Assembly (NCBI GenBank): GCA_038501625.1 | Contig: JAZAYU010000012.1 | Span: 2,976,001-3,040,000, forward strand | Length of the DNA: 64,000 nt | From: Corbicula japonica | Lineage: Eukaryota > Mollusca > Bivalvia > Venerida > Cyrenidae | Reading direction: 5' to 3' | Shown: piece after piece, positions 23,495 to 34,849 of the stretch | Layout of the letters: each line of letters begins with the position of its first letter | Numbering within the stretch: the stretch's first letter is position 1 | Notes under the pieces: model-generated | What the model was told of the DNA's origin: nothing | Seen by the model: the letters and a program-made list of their open reading frames with translations, nothing else | The model's database searches: none | Program-made: the position numbers and the translations under genes

Positions 23495-25990
23495 CGATTC
23501 AGCCCCTATATTTTAATAGACAAGATATGTGCATTATTTATAGGAGCCAAATGACTCACTGTATGCATGGATGCATGCTTTAAAATTTCGTTTCAAAAGA
23601 ACTTAAAACGACGTAACTTCTGCTCATTATTTTTCATTGAATCAATGAATACATTTTTATACATTTATTTTACCGTCGTCATCTAGAAAAATATAACCCG
23701 AAAGATCAGCAGATAACAGAAATAACACGATTTTCGAAATATGAGGCTAAATTTATACAATTTTTTTTCTTTAAACTATTACATGTAAAAGCGGCTTTTG
23801 TTAACAGTTAATATCGGGCCCATTAAAATTTGAACGGTACGGTACAGCACCGAGACGTCCTAAAATTCAAAAACAACTGTAATTATTTACAAAAGATAAC
23901 TGTTATCTAAGTCGGCGGATGTAGTTTAGAAATCATATGACTGAAGGTGAACAGTGTCAAAACCTGTTGATAAACAAATTTCAAGGGCCAGTGTAAATGT
24001 CAATTTCAAGATATCACTGTCTGTATCCGGATAAGTGGAGATAATATGATAATTCGTTTATTATCATGTTCTTTTATCTTGTTTATGGGCTATTTTCTTA
24101 TTGTTATTGAGATATGCGCATAGTTTGCAATGGGTATGAATAAGGAAGACAGTATTTTGTCTGCAGGTATCCTTACTTTGGTATCTGTTAGTCTTACAGA
24201 ACCAAAATATGAGCGTTAAATCTCACAACAATTTTAAACTGGGTATATTATGACCTCTAAAAACTATTTTAATGCATTGATTTTTGCTCAATTTAATTAA
24301 AGCATTTCAATATTTCACACAATCCACAGCACGAGTTTCGTTTTAATTTAAACAAATCATTTCAAAACACAACATCTTTAGTCAAGTACCATTAAGTATT
24401 ATTTTTCTTAAGCTATTTGTTACTTCTGTAAAAACAGTTTTCATATTTACAAGACTATTTATTAATGGATTTGCGAGACATTTCATTGATTGGTGACTTC
24501 ACTATTCGGCCATTCAATTTAAGGAATGACCAATCACCCTTATGATTATTCATCTACGCTCTAAGGTAGCATCTATATTGGTATATGGAGAAGCAATCTC
24601 ACTGAAGTCAGATCAAACAAAATGTAAAAAATAACGGCGGCAAATGCCATGTAGAAGCTATAGTGGTTTTCCCCGTTAACTATTTTTAGAAACAGTCAAT
24701 ACAAGATGCATGATTCAAAAAATGATTTGAAGATGCCATTACAGTGGAAATGAATGCAATACAACATAAATACATGTACATCTGTCTTCGGTAAAATATG
24801 TCTTTCTCTGGGTGTCGACACTCTTCATTGTTTATAACTCTGAGCACACATGGATACAATATAACGTTCGGAAAGCTTTCGTAATTACGGCCATCATCAT
24901 GTATTTTTGCGATTTTGTAGGCGACAATCTGATTGGTGATAAAAGCACGTTTTAGTTACGTCGTCAGATCCTGATATCGTAGCGGTTTTCAGGAGATTAT
25001 TTTTATCAGATTGGCGAATAAACTGTTTTCAGTTATATTTAAAAAAATGTATTTCAGGAGTTTTTCTTCTCTATTAAGAGCATCAGACATATACTTAGGT
25101 TAGACGAGTCATTGATAGTCATCCAACACGGCAAATATGAAAATACATGTATTGAAGGCTCGGTTTGATTGAACCTGATCGTGAGTAGTAATGGAAATTT
25201 ATAAAATGTCCAAGCAGCCTGGCACAGAGTTGAGCGCAACTCAACACAAATGAATTATATAAATGTATATAGTTTGTTACGTCCACTATTATGTTGTGCG
25301 GTTTTTAATAGATGAGATCCCATGTACCTATTATGAAACGTTTTCATTTTAAGAGCGACATAGTACACTTTTTTAACTCTTTGATTATGTTTTCCCTCTT
25401 ATACGTGTTCATTAGAAAGTCGTCGGTGATCCTGTTCATACACACCCGCATGCAGCTATACTAACCACGCAACTTTGCCATGGCAACAGGATGGATGGTC
25501 GCCAAATGTGACAGGGGGGACAAAAATATGTAGCCTGTCCGGGTCCCCATTCTTAAAAAAAGCGATTGCTCCCCTGAGCTTCACTGTCTGTTTACACAAT
25601 GTCCTTCTCTAGTGGTGACTTGATTCGTACCATAATACACTGAAGCCTGATTTCAGGGACGTGGAAGATTTTCTTGTGTTTTTTGTCAAGCATTCGTAAA
25701 ACAAAAGAAATCATATTTGTACATGTACATACTCGCATCTAAACAGTCTTATATGGAAACGTATATGGTACAGCCTGATGATATGATTAAATCGACTTTA
25801 GATAAGTCGACTTGTAATGATAACAAAAGAAATTTATCGGTATCGGTTTTCTACGTAAACTTATCTTTCTGACATAAGTTGGTGCAACATTATTTTAAAA
25901 TATGTCATGTCGACGTATGCTATGTTATCTTATCCACATAATTTGTACATCGATCTTCCCTATCTTACCTAGTTCAAGTCAGCATATTTC
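23495..25990. other. Intergenic, nothing recognised
   Basis: I find no exon with splice support, no RNA gene and no clear repeat termini. Composition is uniformly AT-rich. A slightly GC-richer patch near 25420-25600 has no coding signal. Confidence 0.4.
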
Positions 25991-25999
25991 ATTCCTATA

Positions 26000-26715
26000 T
26001 CAATATTTTTGACCCAAAAAGATACAGGGGTCATCTACTGGACATGGCCAACCTATGAAGTTTGAGTCCCTTCAGTAGTAATTGGTTGGAAATGTTTTAT
26101 GCTTTTCAAGGCCATTGTGAACATGACCTTTGACCTAGTGACCCCCGAAACTATAGGGGTCATCTATTGGACATGACCCTAATGAAATCAACATTCAAAC
26201 CAAATTTTGTTAAGATCTGGTCAAAAATAGAGTGAAAAAATAATTATGACTTCAATTGACCTTGCGGCCCAGTTTCGGCAAGGACCAACGAGGGCACTAG
26301 GGGCACATTCTGAAAAAGTTTGTTTGAAATCCGGCTTATAATGCCTACTTGTAGCAGGGATAATGTTTTTTTTCCTAGCATTTGACCTATGACACATTTT
26401 TGCCGCTAGATGACCCAAATTTTGTATGCCTTCAAGACCTTCATAAGATGAATATTCATTTCATTAAGATCTGATCAAAGTCATCTTAAGAGAAAAGAAA
26501 ATGACCGCATTTGGCTCATGACCCATTTCTGACCCTAGGTAATCCAGTTTGGTAAGGACAAACTAGGGCACTAGGGGCACAATTTGAGCAAAATTGGTTA
26601 AAATTCACCCTATAGTTTCTGACTAGTAGCGGGAGCAAAATACTGTTAACGGACGGACAGACCACGGAAGAAGATTGATTTGTAAAGCCCACCATCTGAA
26701 GGTGGGCTAAAAAGA
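26000..26715 (+). mobile_element. Tandem-core element ending in a stem-loop (Helitron/pearl-like)
   Basis: Repeated phrases include AGGGGTCATCTA.TGGACATG (near 26028 and 26156), GACCTTTGACCTA, TTAAGATCTG.TCAAA (near 26212 and 26464) and ACTAGGGCACTAGGGGCAC variants (near 26296 and 26562). The right end has ACGGACGGACAGACCAC followed by the perfect hairpin AGCCCACC-atctga-AGGTGGGCT near 26688-26710. A tandem core, short GGAC repeats and a terminal hairpin are the layout of bivalve Helitron-like non-autonomous elements. Open frames inside are incidental. Confidence 0.6.
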
Positions 26716-26829
26716 CATGGTCAACTTTTGCATAGAAATCATCAATGTGTACACGTTGACCAATGTTCATGAATATTCAATGGAGTGCGACAGTGCTACA
26801 AATATTAATGGCTGATTTGTGAGCTATGG

Positions 26830-27310
26830 TCATTACAAAATAGTTGGTGTATACGTCTCATCCGGGAAATCATTTTGGTGAAGGTTCAAATGTTCTATCT
26901 ATAATAATTATTTGGCAAGGCAGGTCACAAGCCAATTTTTATCGTTGGTTGGTTATTTCAGAGGCAATAACCGAGTTATTTGCGAACAATCGCCCCTTCA
27001 AAATAAAAGGCGCACACTTTCACATCCTGATAAATATTTTGGTGAAGGTTCCATGATTTTATTTGTAATACTTATTTGGATAAGCAGCTTACAGGCCTAT
27101 TTTCATCATTTCGGCTAATTCATGGTAAATAGCCGAGTAATTGAAAGTTATGGCCCTTGCAAAATATGAGGTGCACAAGTTTGCATCCTGTTAACATTTT
27201 GGTGAATGTTTATTCATTAAAGCTATAACAATTATTTGGCTAGACATGTCAAAAGCTAACAAGGGTAAGTTTTGGAGTTATTCAGGGGCAATAACTCTGG
27301 AATTTGGGGG
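26830..27310 (+). repeat. Tandem array of three units of about 165 bp
   Basis: TTTTGGTGAAGGTTC or close variants recur near 26873, 27037 and 27198. Each is followed by ATAATTATTTGGCAAG-like text and preceded by TTCGCATCCTG-like text. GGGGCAATAACTCTGG near the right end is a phrase I associate with bivalve tandem elements. The unit resembles the other 150-170-bp cores in length but not in sequence. Confidence 0.6.
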
Positions 27311-27708
27311 TCTATGTGTCGACCTATAGCAAGTCATAAAGCCGTAAACAACGTGCATAGTCAACATAACAGTTTTTACAAAATAAGTTATCATGTAGTT
27401 TTGTCGTTTTATTTTAAGACGACAAGTCGTCTTCTGTTATTCAGTAATGACCAGATAAAGACGACGAATCGAGTTATGTTATATTACGTCATGATCAAAT
27501 TATCATATCATTCTTTATGGTTTATGATAACTTGGTATGATCATGTCGTCCTACAAGCACACATCTTCGCATGATATGACATCATCAGGGTGTACCATAT
27601 ACGTTTCCATAGTCTTATTTTCAATCGACTGTTGTTTCACTTTGATTAACATAAGTCATTCTACCGCAAATCAATACTTCTGCACATACAAGTTCTCCTG
27701 TAATTACG

Positions 27709-28600
27709 GAAGCTTGTATGTACCCCCGGAATGAAGACCTGAAGTCGTCTCTTTCGCCGTGTACAACATAACAAGACGTCACAATTACAACAACAAGCCT
27801 CTATATACCTGGTCATTATGACATAAGATAAGTCGACATGTCGAGATACGGATCCCGACTTACTGACATTAATATTTTTGTCGTCTTGAAGTAACATGGT
27901 TGTCGACATATTTCTTGTCGACGTACAGTTTAAGAATAAACAAGTTGTCTAAAAGATGACAAAAAACTTCTTAAGTTATGTGAACATGTCGTAAATTAAT
28001 GCATCTTCACAACATAATTTTATCGACAAAATGAGATGCTGAACTACCAGGTTTATGCAATGTCGACATAAATTTCGTCGACAAGCCTATAAAACAGATC
28101 AAGTTGTCATATATTATTACAACAAAATCATATCATCACGTCTTGTCGTTCAGGATATGAACACAAGACGCAATGATATAATTTTGTTATAATAATGTTT
28201 GACAGCTTGTTCTCTTTTGGAGTCTTTGTCGACTAAATTTATGTCGAAATGCATAAACCTGGTAGTTCAGTATCTCATTTTGTCGATAAAATTATGTCGT
28301 GAAGATGCATTATTTATACAACATGTTCACATACCTTAAATTGTGTGTCGTCATATTTTAGAGACTTGCTTTTTCTTACACTGCATGTCGACAAGAAATA
28401 TGTCGACATTCGTGTTACTTCAAGTCGACAAATATATTAATGTAAGTAAGTCGGGATTCTGTCTCTCGACATAACGACATAATTTTGTCACCATGACTTG
28501 GTATTTAGAGGCATGTCGTTGTAATTTTGACGACTTGCTGTGTTGTTCAAGTCGACGGGGATGACTTAATGTCTTCATTCCGGGGGTACATACAAGCTTC
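27709..28600. mobile_element. Long foldback element, near-palindrome of about 890 bp
   Basis: The left arm starts GAAGCTTGTATGTACCCCCG and the right arm ends with its exact reverse complement. Correspondence continues, with small gaps, almost to the centre near 28150. Matching landmarks are CCCGACTTACT, TTGAAGTAACA, GTCGACATATTTCTTGTCGA, TATGTGAACATG, ATGCATCTTCAC and CTGAACTACCAGGTTTATGC. The arms are rich in GTCGAC/CGACAT. The element has no ORF. A transcript across it would form a long double-stranded RNA. Open frames on either strand are palindrome artefacts. Confidence 0.85.
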
Positions 28601-28609
28601 GGTATGTAA

Positions 28610-29330
28610 TACAAGTAATGTGCTGTTCAAATATAATTTATCAAACGTGTTTTGGAAAAAGAAGAACGCAGATCATAGTTACACACTGTTTTGTCGCCAT
28701 GATCTTCTTCAAAGCTAAACTACGTGACAAATAATGACATTCACAAGTACCCAAAACTAGGTCAAGAACCTGATAAAGCTGAGAGATCACGTCTTGAACA
28801 CCAGATTTACACGGACTGGATTTAGCCAGTTTACTATCCTGTAATCACTGATGACATTCTCTAAATTTTCAAGATTGATCTGAATTGAACAGAACGCAGG
28901 ATTTTTATATTTATATATTACACTATGGACACTTAAAATCACAGAGACTCGATGTCACAAAATATTTACAGGAAAAATGAAAGCTGTTAAATTTCAATTT
29001 TGAACGATTTCACCGCAACATCTTAGTTTACAAAACTATCATGCATATTCCGACCCATATGCTATTTAATAATCAACTTGAACATGTATTAATTCATACT
29101 GTATATTCAAAAAAAATTATTGGACTATATGGTAAGGGTAGTTATTGAGAAAGTAACCAAACCAATTGCATGTTGTTCATTATTGTAACCTATTTTTGGG
29201 CAATTAAAGCAAGAGTTTGCCTTAATAAGTGTCATTTCGTCTAACCAAGACCCTTCTTTAAAGATCATGTTCAAAATATACAATCCATAACATTGTTACC
29301 AATAAGGGGTTTGCGTCAGCCTTAAATCAA
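28610..29330. other. Upstream region of the B-box/IRG gene, nothing recognised
   Basis: AT-rich DNA between the foldback element and the repeat at 29339. No exon or RNA gene is visible. It may include distal promoter sequence of the gene that starts at 29737. Confidence 0.35.
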
Positions 29331-29338
29331 AGAATGAA

Positions 29339-29480
29339 GGTACACCGGTAGTTCAAATGGCGGTGCATCGGCATTTTACAGGTTCCACATCAAATTTATA
29401 CGTCCTGCGCATTAATTTATACCCCGATATATGGATTTAAGGGTGCACCGGTAATTTTGTAGGTGCAACTCCATTACACT
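29339..29480. repeat. Diverged copy of the GGTGCACC element in the B-box/IRG promoter region
   Basis: The stretch has GGTACACCGGTAGTTCAAATGG, AATTTATACGTCC and GGGTGCACCGGTAATTTTGT, matching motifs of the composite element at 21305-21551 in rearranged order. It ends about 260 bases upstream of the ATG at 29737, so it may sit within the promoter. Confidence 0.5.
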
Positions 29481-29736
29481 TTGAGCCTTTTCGTGCTCCA
29501 TACCATCGCGTTGTTAGTCGGATGTACTCCTTAGATAACATGTAATCGGAACATTAAAACGGAAAGAACATTAAACCATTATTTGTTTTTTAAACAGACG
29601 AAAATTAAATATTGTTTTTCTCAGTTAATGGAAAAGTGTAGATATTTGAGGATAAACATGGAATATGCTGTAAGTTCGGGAATAAAATCAGAACTGAACT
29701 ATTCTATGATATGTTTCTAAACGCGGACGTTCTAAA

Positions 29737-31901
29737 ATGGCGTATTCAATTGCAAGTGACTCCATAAGATTGGATTCCAATGTCAGTTGTTATAGCACAA
29801 GTGAATCGTTTAGTTCTGACGATGGAAAACATGTCCCCGAAATGTTCTGTGAATTTTGCATAGAAAAAAAGATTCATTCGGCAGCAACCGGTTTTTGTGT
29901 TGATTGCGTTGAATATTATTGCGACGTGTGTTTTGGATATCACGCCAGGTTTCAACCAAAACATGTTCTACAGAAATCAAATTCCATGCCCAGAGACTTT
30001 TGTCTTGAGAAATGCGAAACGCATGATACTGAGGTCATAAAATTCGTTTGTTTAGATTGTGACCAGGTTGCTTGCTCCTTGTGTAAACAAAAACGTCATG
30101 AGAAGTGTAACAATCTGAAACACATACCAGCTTATGTTAAAAGTGAAACATTCAATGGTACATTTCTAGAATATATGAACAACTTAAACAGTATTAAAAC
30201 CCGTCTTCAAATGGCATTGAAAACAACCAAGATAAATTCAACGGAGATTGAATCCTATTGTTATGTTGCTAAAGCAAGAGTCAAGAAGCATAGGCACGAA
30301 ATAAACATGATGCTTGACAGTCTTGAAAGTGAAATTGAAAGTATTATTGCAACTAGAATGAAAAGAGATCAGTCGGCTATGGAATCTCTGACAGTTAAAT
30401 ACGAAGCACTGGCAACAACACTGAACCCAATACATTCATCTTTAGACATGTTAAAACAGACCGGGCAGCTCAGTAAATCTTTGGTAACGATGCAACAATC
30501 AAAAAGTAAAATAGACGATATACAAGCCAAAATGGTCGTACTTAAAGAAGAAAGCAAAGACATCGTTAATGACACCGGGATTTATGAATTTGTTCCACAA
30601 ATGTCAATTCTAAAACTTAACAGTTTAGGAAAATTGGTTAATACGTAAGTAATTGTTTTTGTTTACCTGAATACGTGTATTGATATAGTTTGGTTAAATG
30701 TGAATCTGATTTTTAAATTCTAAGCAAAATGTTTTATCTGTAGTTTTATAAAATAGACGAGAATTTTTTTGCGGGCATGAAAATAATTATATAAATATAA
30801 GTTATACACGATGTATATATTCATAAATGGCAATCATTACTGGTTAGAAAAGTTGCATAGTTATGCATGTTCTTTACTGCTTAATATATTTTGTAAATAA
30901 GTTATGAACGTCATGGAATACTTGTCTTTATATACTCAAACTATGAATTATCGACGCATCTCTATTATCGACGTCAATTAATTATGAAGTCATGCGTTTC
31001 CTTATTTGATAGCTTTGACCTAGATATGCCGAACTCTGTCATTTCTTGGTTAATATTACGTTGATATTTTAAATTTTCGCCAAAATACAGAAGTGATGAA
31101 CTAATATTGAAATGCATCAAACTCATTGATAATTTGAACAAGTTCGTCGATAATACAGCGTCTCTGAAAAATGGGTTAGTGTTCTTGTCGCTCTTTTGCA
31201 GAAAGACTGACCAGGAATTTTCCTATACAGATTCGTCTACACCCCAAGCGGTTTCCATTCGTGAAAAAGAGTCTAGTGACGAGATCGACGTTCAAGCCTT
31301 ACCGTCTCTGAAACTTTCTGTTGCTGTATTTGGAGATTCTGGGTCTGGAAAATCTGTTTTGATTAACAATTTACTGGGTGTAAACAATAAAGATGAAGAG
31401 GAAAACTGTTGTTACAGTGCTGACGCATCGATAACTAAGTGGACATCCATCGGTGCTAAATATCCGCATGTTGTGGCATATGAATTTCACAGCGTTGGAA
31501 CGTTTAAAGAGCACGAAAAACTGAAAACCTATGACATTTTTATCATAATTTCAAGCGGAAGATTTAATGAAAATCACATAAGGTTAGCAAAGGAAATCAA
31601 TACATCTTGCTTTGAAACATTAGGAAACAAAGTGAAAAATAAACCGTTGTATTTTGTTCGTTCACACTTGCATGAGGATATTGAAAATGACCAACGTGCT
31701 CATCCCAAAACCCACGCTCCATTGAACGTTATAAACAATATAGCTGCAGATTGTAAGAAAAAGCTTGGATGTCACTTGCGATTCCCAATATTCCTCATTG
31801 ATAGTTATGAGAAAACCAAATATCAGTTCAAAAACTTGTTAGACGCATTTAATCAAGATGTAGCAGAAATTACAACACGCTGTGTTCTCAAACTGAAATA
31901 G
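29737..31901 (+). CDS. B-box/coiled-coil protein fused to an IRG-type GTPase domain (two exons)
   Basis: Exons are 29737-30644 and 31091-31901. The junction (AATAC|GTAAGT ... ATACAG|A) joins phase 2 to phase 2, and the spliced frame runs to a stop at 31899-31901, giving 572 residues. Residues 38-76 form a B-box 1 (C38, C41, C54, C57, C62, C65, H69, H76). Residues 93-129 form a B-box 2 (C93, H96, C105, C108, C113, C116, H121, H129). Residues 140-275 look like coiled coil. There is no RING. Residues 378-570 resemble the GTPase domain of immunity-related GTPases: P-loop GDSGSGKS at 384-391, YDIFIIISSGRF at 450-461, YFVRSHLHEDIEND at 490-503 and FPIFLIDS at 534-541. The DxxG (G3) and TKxD (G4) motifs are altered, and no C-terminal helical domain follows. 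A role as a cytosolic innate-immune sensor or scaffold is inferred from the domains. Confidence 0.85.
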
Positions 31902-32042
31902 GATAAAATGGTAAAGGTTTTTATTTAAAAAAAAGTTACAGACAGATCCTTTAACGATTTTACGATCATTACAAACATTGGTCATATTTTTAGACAATTA
32001 AAATGTTTAATAATTATAAAAATGTGACAGGAATGTAAATTT

Positions 32043-32048
32043 AATAAA
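32043..32048 (+). promoter_or_regulatory. Candidate polyadenylation signal of the B-box/IRG gene
   Basis: AATAAA lies about 140 bases after the stop codon at 31901, before the next repeat element. It is a plausible transcript end. Confidence 0.5.
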
Positions 32049-32418
32049 AATATTTTAAAAGATCAGTTTCCAACATGATATTTTAGAGCGTTTTACATGC
32101 TTGGTGATTTATCTACAGTTGATCGTAATGCTTTCCTCAGTGTTTGCAGTACGGTGGCAGGGGGTTTAGAAATAATGAAGGTTTATAAGGAAATCTTGTA
32201 AAGAAAACTCGATCTGATTCTTTTGTCCCAATAGTCGTGTGCTTTCTAATCTGATTCCAGGCGCTCTGGTCACGGTAAGGTCATGAAGAACCCGCCTTTT
32301 TGCTTGACAATGTAAATAGCTTTTTATTTTTCATATGTTTGAATGTGGCCATATTTGATACGCATTTGTCACTTTTTCATATATTGTGTTTGTTGTAAGA
32401 ATAACACAGATAGTTTTA

Positions 32419-33117
32419 AGGTATTGCGCCTTTCGCCATTGCTTTGCCAGAGACAAAAAAGAAAAATATAAAAATCTCTCAAACGGCACAATGCACTTCC
32501 ATCAAACTTTGCACAGATAAATGCTATAATTGTATGATTATTGTGCATATGTTAAGAAAATTAGAACAGTAGAGAAAAATAGTTAGACCTAACAAATCCC
32601 TAAAATTTTATTTGCAATTTATCACAAAAAGGAAGCAACACAAAACAACAATTCAAATGTCAACATGCGTGAAATGATACTGACAACATTATACGTGTAA
32701 GGTCCTTGAAAAGAAATTTTAATTGTGAAGAGAGAAATCAATATTTTCATGTCATCCATTTTCGCGACCAGGAAATTGAAGGTTAAACACACTTTTTCAA
32801 ATAACTCACACTGTTTACATTTGTTAGACCAAAGGACCTTAGGTATCGTTGTCAGTAACACATTACTTATCAAGACATTTAAATTGATGTTTAGTGTTGC
32901 TTCGTTTTTGTGATAAATTGCAAATAGAATTTTAGGGTTTGTTTTGGGTCTTACTATTTTTCTTTACAATTCTAACTTTTCTAAGCGTATGTAAATTAAA
33001 CATATATTAATAACATTGGTTTGTGTAAAGTTTGATGGAACTGCATTGTGTCGTTTGAGAGATTTTTATATTTTTCTTTTTGCCTATGGCAAGTCAATGG
33101 CGAAAGGCGCAATACCT
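32419..33117. mobile_element. Foldback MITE of about 700 bp with arms near 340 bp
   Basis: The left end is AGGTATTGCGCCTTTCGCCA and the right end is its exact reverse complement. Matching arms continue through AAAAATATAAAAATCTCTCA, TCCATCAAACTTT, CCCTAAAATT..ATTTGCAATTTATCACAAAAA and GAAGCAACAC..AACA-CAATT towards a centre near 32768. No ORF of interest is present: the open frames on both strands mirror each other. The element starts about 370 bases beyond the B-box/IRG polyadenylation signal. I could not fix a target duplication. Confidence 0.85.
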
Positions 33118-33394
33118 CAAGGAAGCTAGGAGACTGCTCGTAAGGCATAATGTACGTATCTAAGTGGATGAGACTATTTTAACTACATTTCGAAAAATCT
33201 TACGGGACATTAAAAAGACTTAACAGTTTCTTTAATATCAATTTTATTTAACTCATGTTTCATGTGTAATCATTATTGCATGTAAGAAATATTTTAATAT
33301 ATTATTCATAGTTAAATATTATTAATATATTTATTAAACAATACCCAATAGAATTATGATTTAATTTATGTTGTCGCTGTTTTAACATGTTTAA

Positions 33395-34846
33395 TGTACA
33401 CAGAATAAAATACAAATCAATAATGATAAATCAAAGATAATTTATTTTTGGACAAATAGTTTTGTAAAGTCAGATTTCGTATTTCATAATGCAAATGCTC
33501 AAATAGAGATTGTATCACATTACAAATATCTAGGTGTTGTTTTAAATGATTTTTTTAGATTTTCATATATCGCAAAAGGCGTTGCAATATCAGCTTGGAT
33601 AGCATTAGGGCTAATTATATCTAAAAGGAAGGCTTTTGGTGGTTTCCATTACTCAACTTTCACAAAACTGTATGATACTTGCGTCTGGTCGATAATGAAT
33701 TTTAGTGCACCTATATGGGGAGATAAGTCATATTCTTGTATCAATGCCGTTCAGAACCGTACAATGCGTTTTTATCTCGGCGTTGGGAAGTAGGTTGGAA
33801 ACCACCAATTGTTAAGCAATTGGGATCTGTGTTTAGACAGCATTTTAGAAATATACATATGCATGACACCAGAGTTAATAAGAAAACGTTTGATTGGGCA
33901 AAATCTTGTAATGTTAAAAATAGTTAAAAATAAAAGCTTGTCTCCATGATATTGATATGTAACATGTGATTGATTTAGATGTGAGACAATCAAAATATAT
34001 TGTGAAAGAAATATAATTAAAATATTTGATAAACAAATAGCTATTTGGAAAAAATTGATTAATAGAGAGACTGGTGAAAATAAACTAAGAACCTATAAGC
34101 TTTTTAAAACATGATTTTAAAACAGACTATTATGTTGAAAGCAAAGTTCAGGTGCGGAGTTGCAACCATACGTCTGGAAACTGATAGATATGAAAATATT
34201 GCTGTTTGTAATCGAACATGTCTCCACAATTGTACAAGTACTGTCGAAAATGAGATGCATATAATCCTACTTTGTCCAGTCTATGCCAGTATTAGATGTC
34301 AATTATTGGATGCCCTATCTACAAAAAATGTATGTCAAAACATGTCAGATTTGGAGAAATTTATTTACATTTTTACCAAAGAGAATGTGGAGTATTTGTC
34401 AGCCAAAATCTGCTATAACATTCTCCAAGAAAGAAGAAAATGCTTTTATAAATAACAGATTTATTACAACTGTAAATATGTAGAGCTGTATAAAAGAATA
34501 ATTTAATATTATGGCAATGTTTAATGTTTTTTTTATAATTTTGCCAAGAGAACTGATATATGTTGTACTATGAATACAGCATTGTTTTAAGACTCATATA
34601 TGTCTTATTCTAGAGCTTTAGATCTAAACAACTAGGTGCATTTATTTGGTTTTATCATGATAGAATGTTTTCAGTGTATTAGATGTAAAGCTACTGTATT
34701 TTAGTATCAAAAAGAGTCTCTTAAAAATCAATCATGATTGGTACATTTGTAATATTACATTTATATAATTTCATTGTATAAACTGTATTGTATATATGTA
34801 ATGTGAAAGAGACGTTAATAAAATAAAATTGAAATGAATTGAATTG
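33395..34846 (+). mobile_element. Degenerate LINE, C-terminal part of RT ORF and 3' end
   Basis: From about 33395 the translation reads NDKSKIIYF, then HYKYLGVVLND, YDTCVWSIMNFSAPIWGD and AVQNRTMRFYLGVG, the region after the RT catalytic core of CR1/jockey-like LINEs. A frameshift near 33790 continues as VGWKPPIVKQLGSV and HDTRVNKKTFDWAKS. A further shift leads to 34111-34455, with a C..C/H..C knuckle-like stretch (CLHNC, EMHIILLCPVY). The 3' end is AATAAAATTGAAATGAATTG with an ATTGA tail at about 34846. Frameshifts show the copy is dead. Confidence 0.8.
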
Positions 34847-34849
34847 TTT

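Noticed and set aside
26221..27118. Several 65-84-codon frames
   Set aside because: They lie in tandem-core elements and shift between units; no conserved frame across units.
32622..32913. Mirror-image open frames on both strands
   Set aside because: They lie at the centre of the 700-bp foldback element and are complementary copies of each other.
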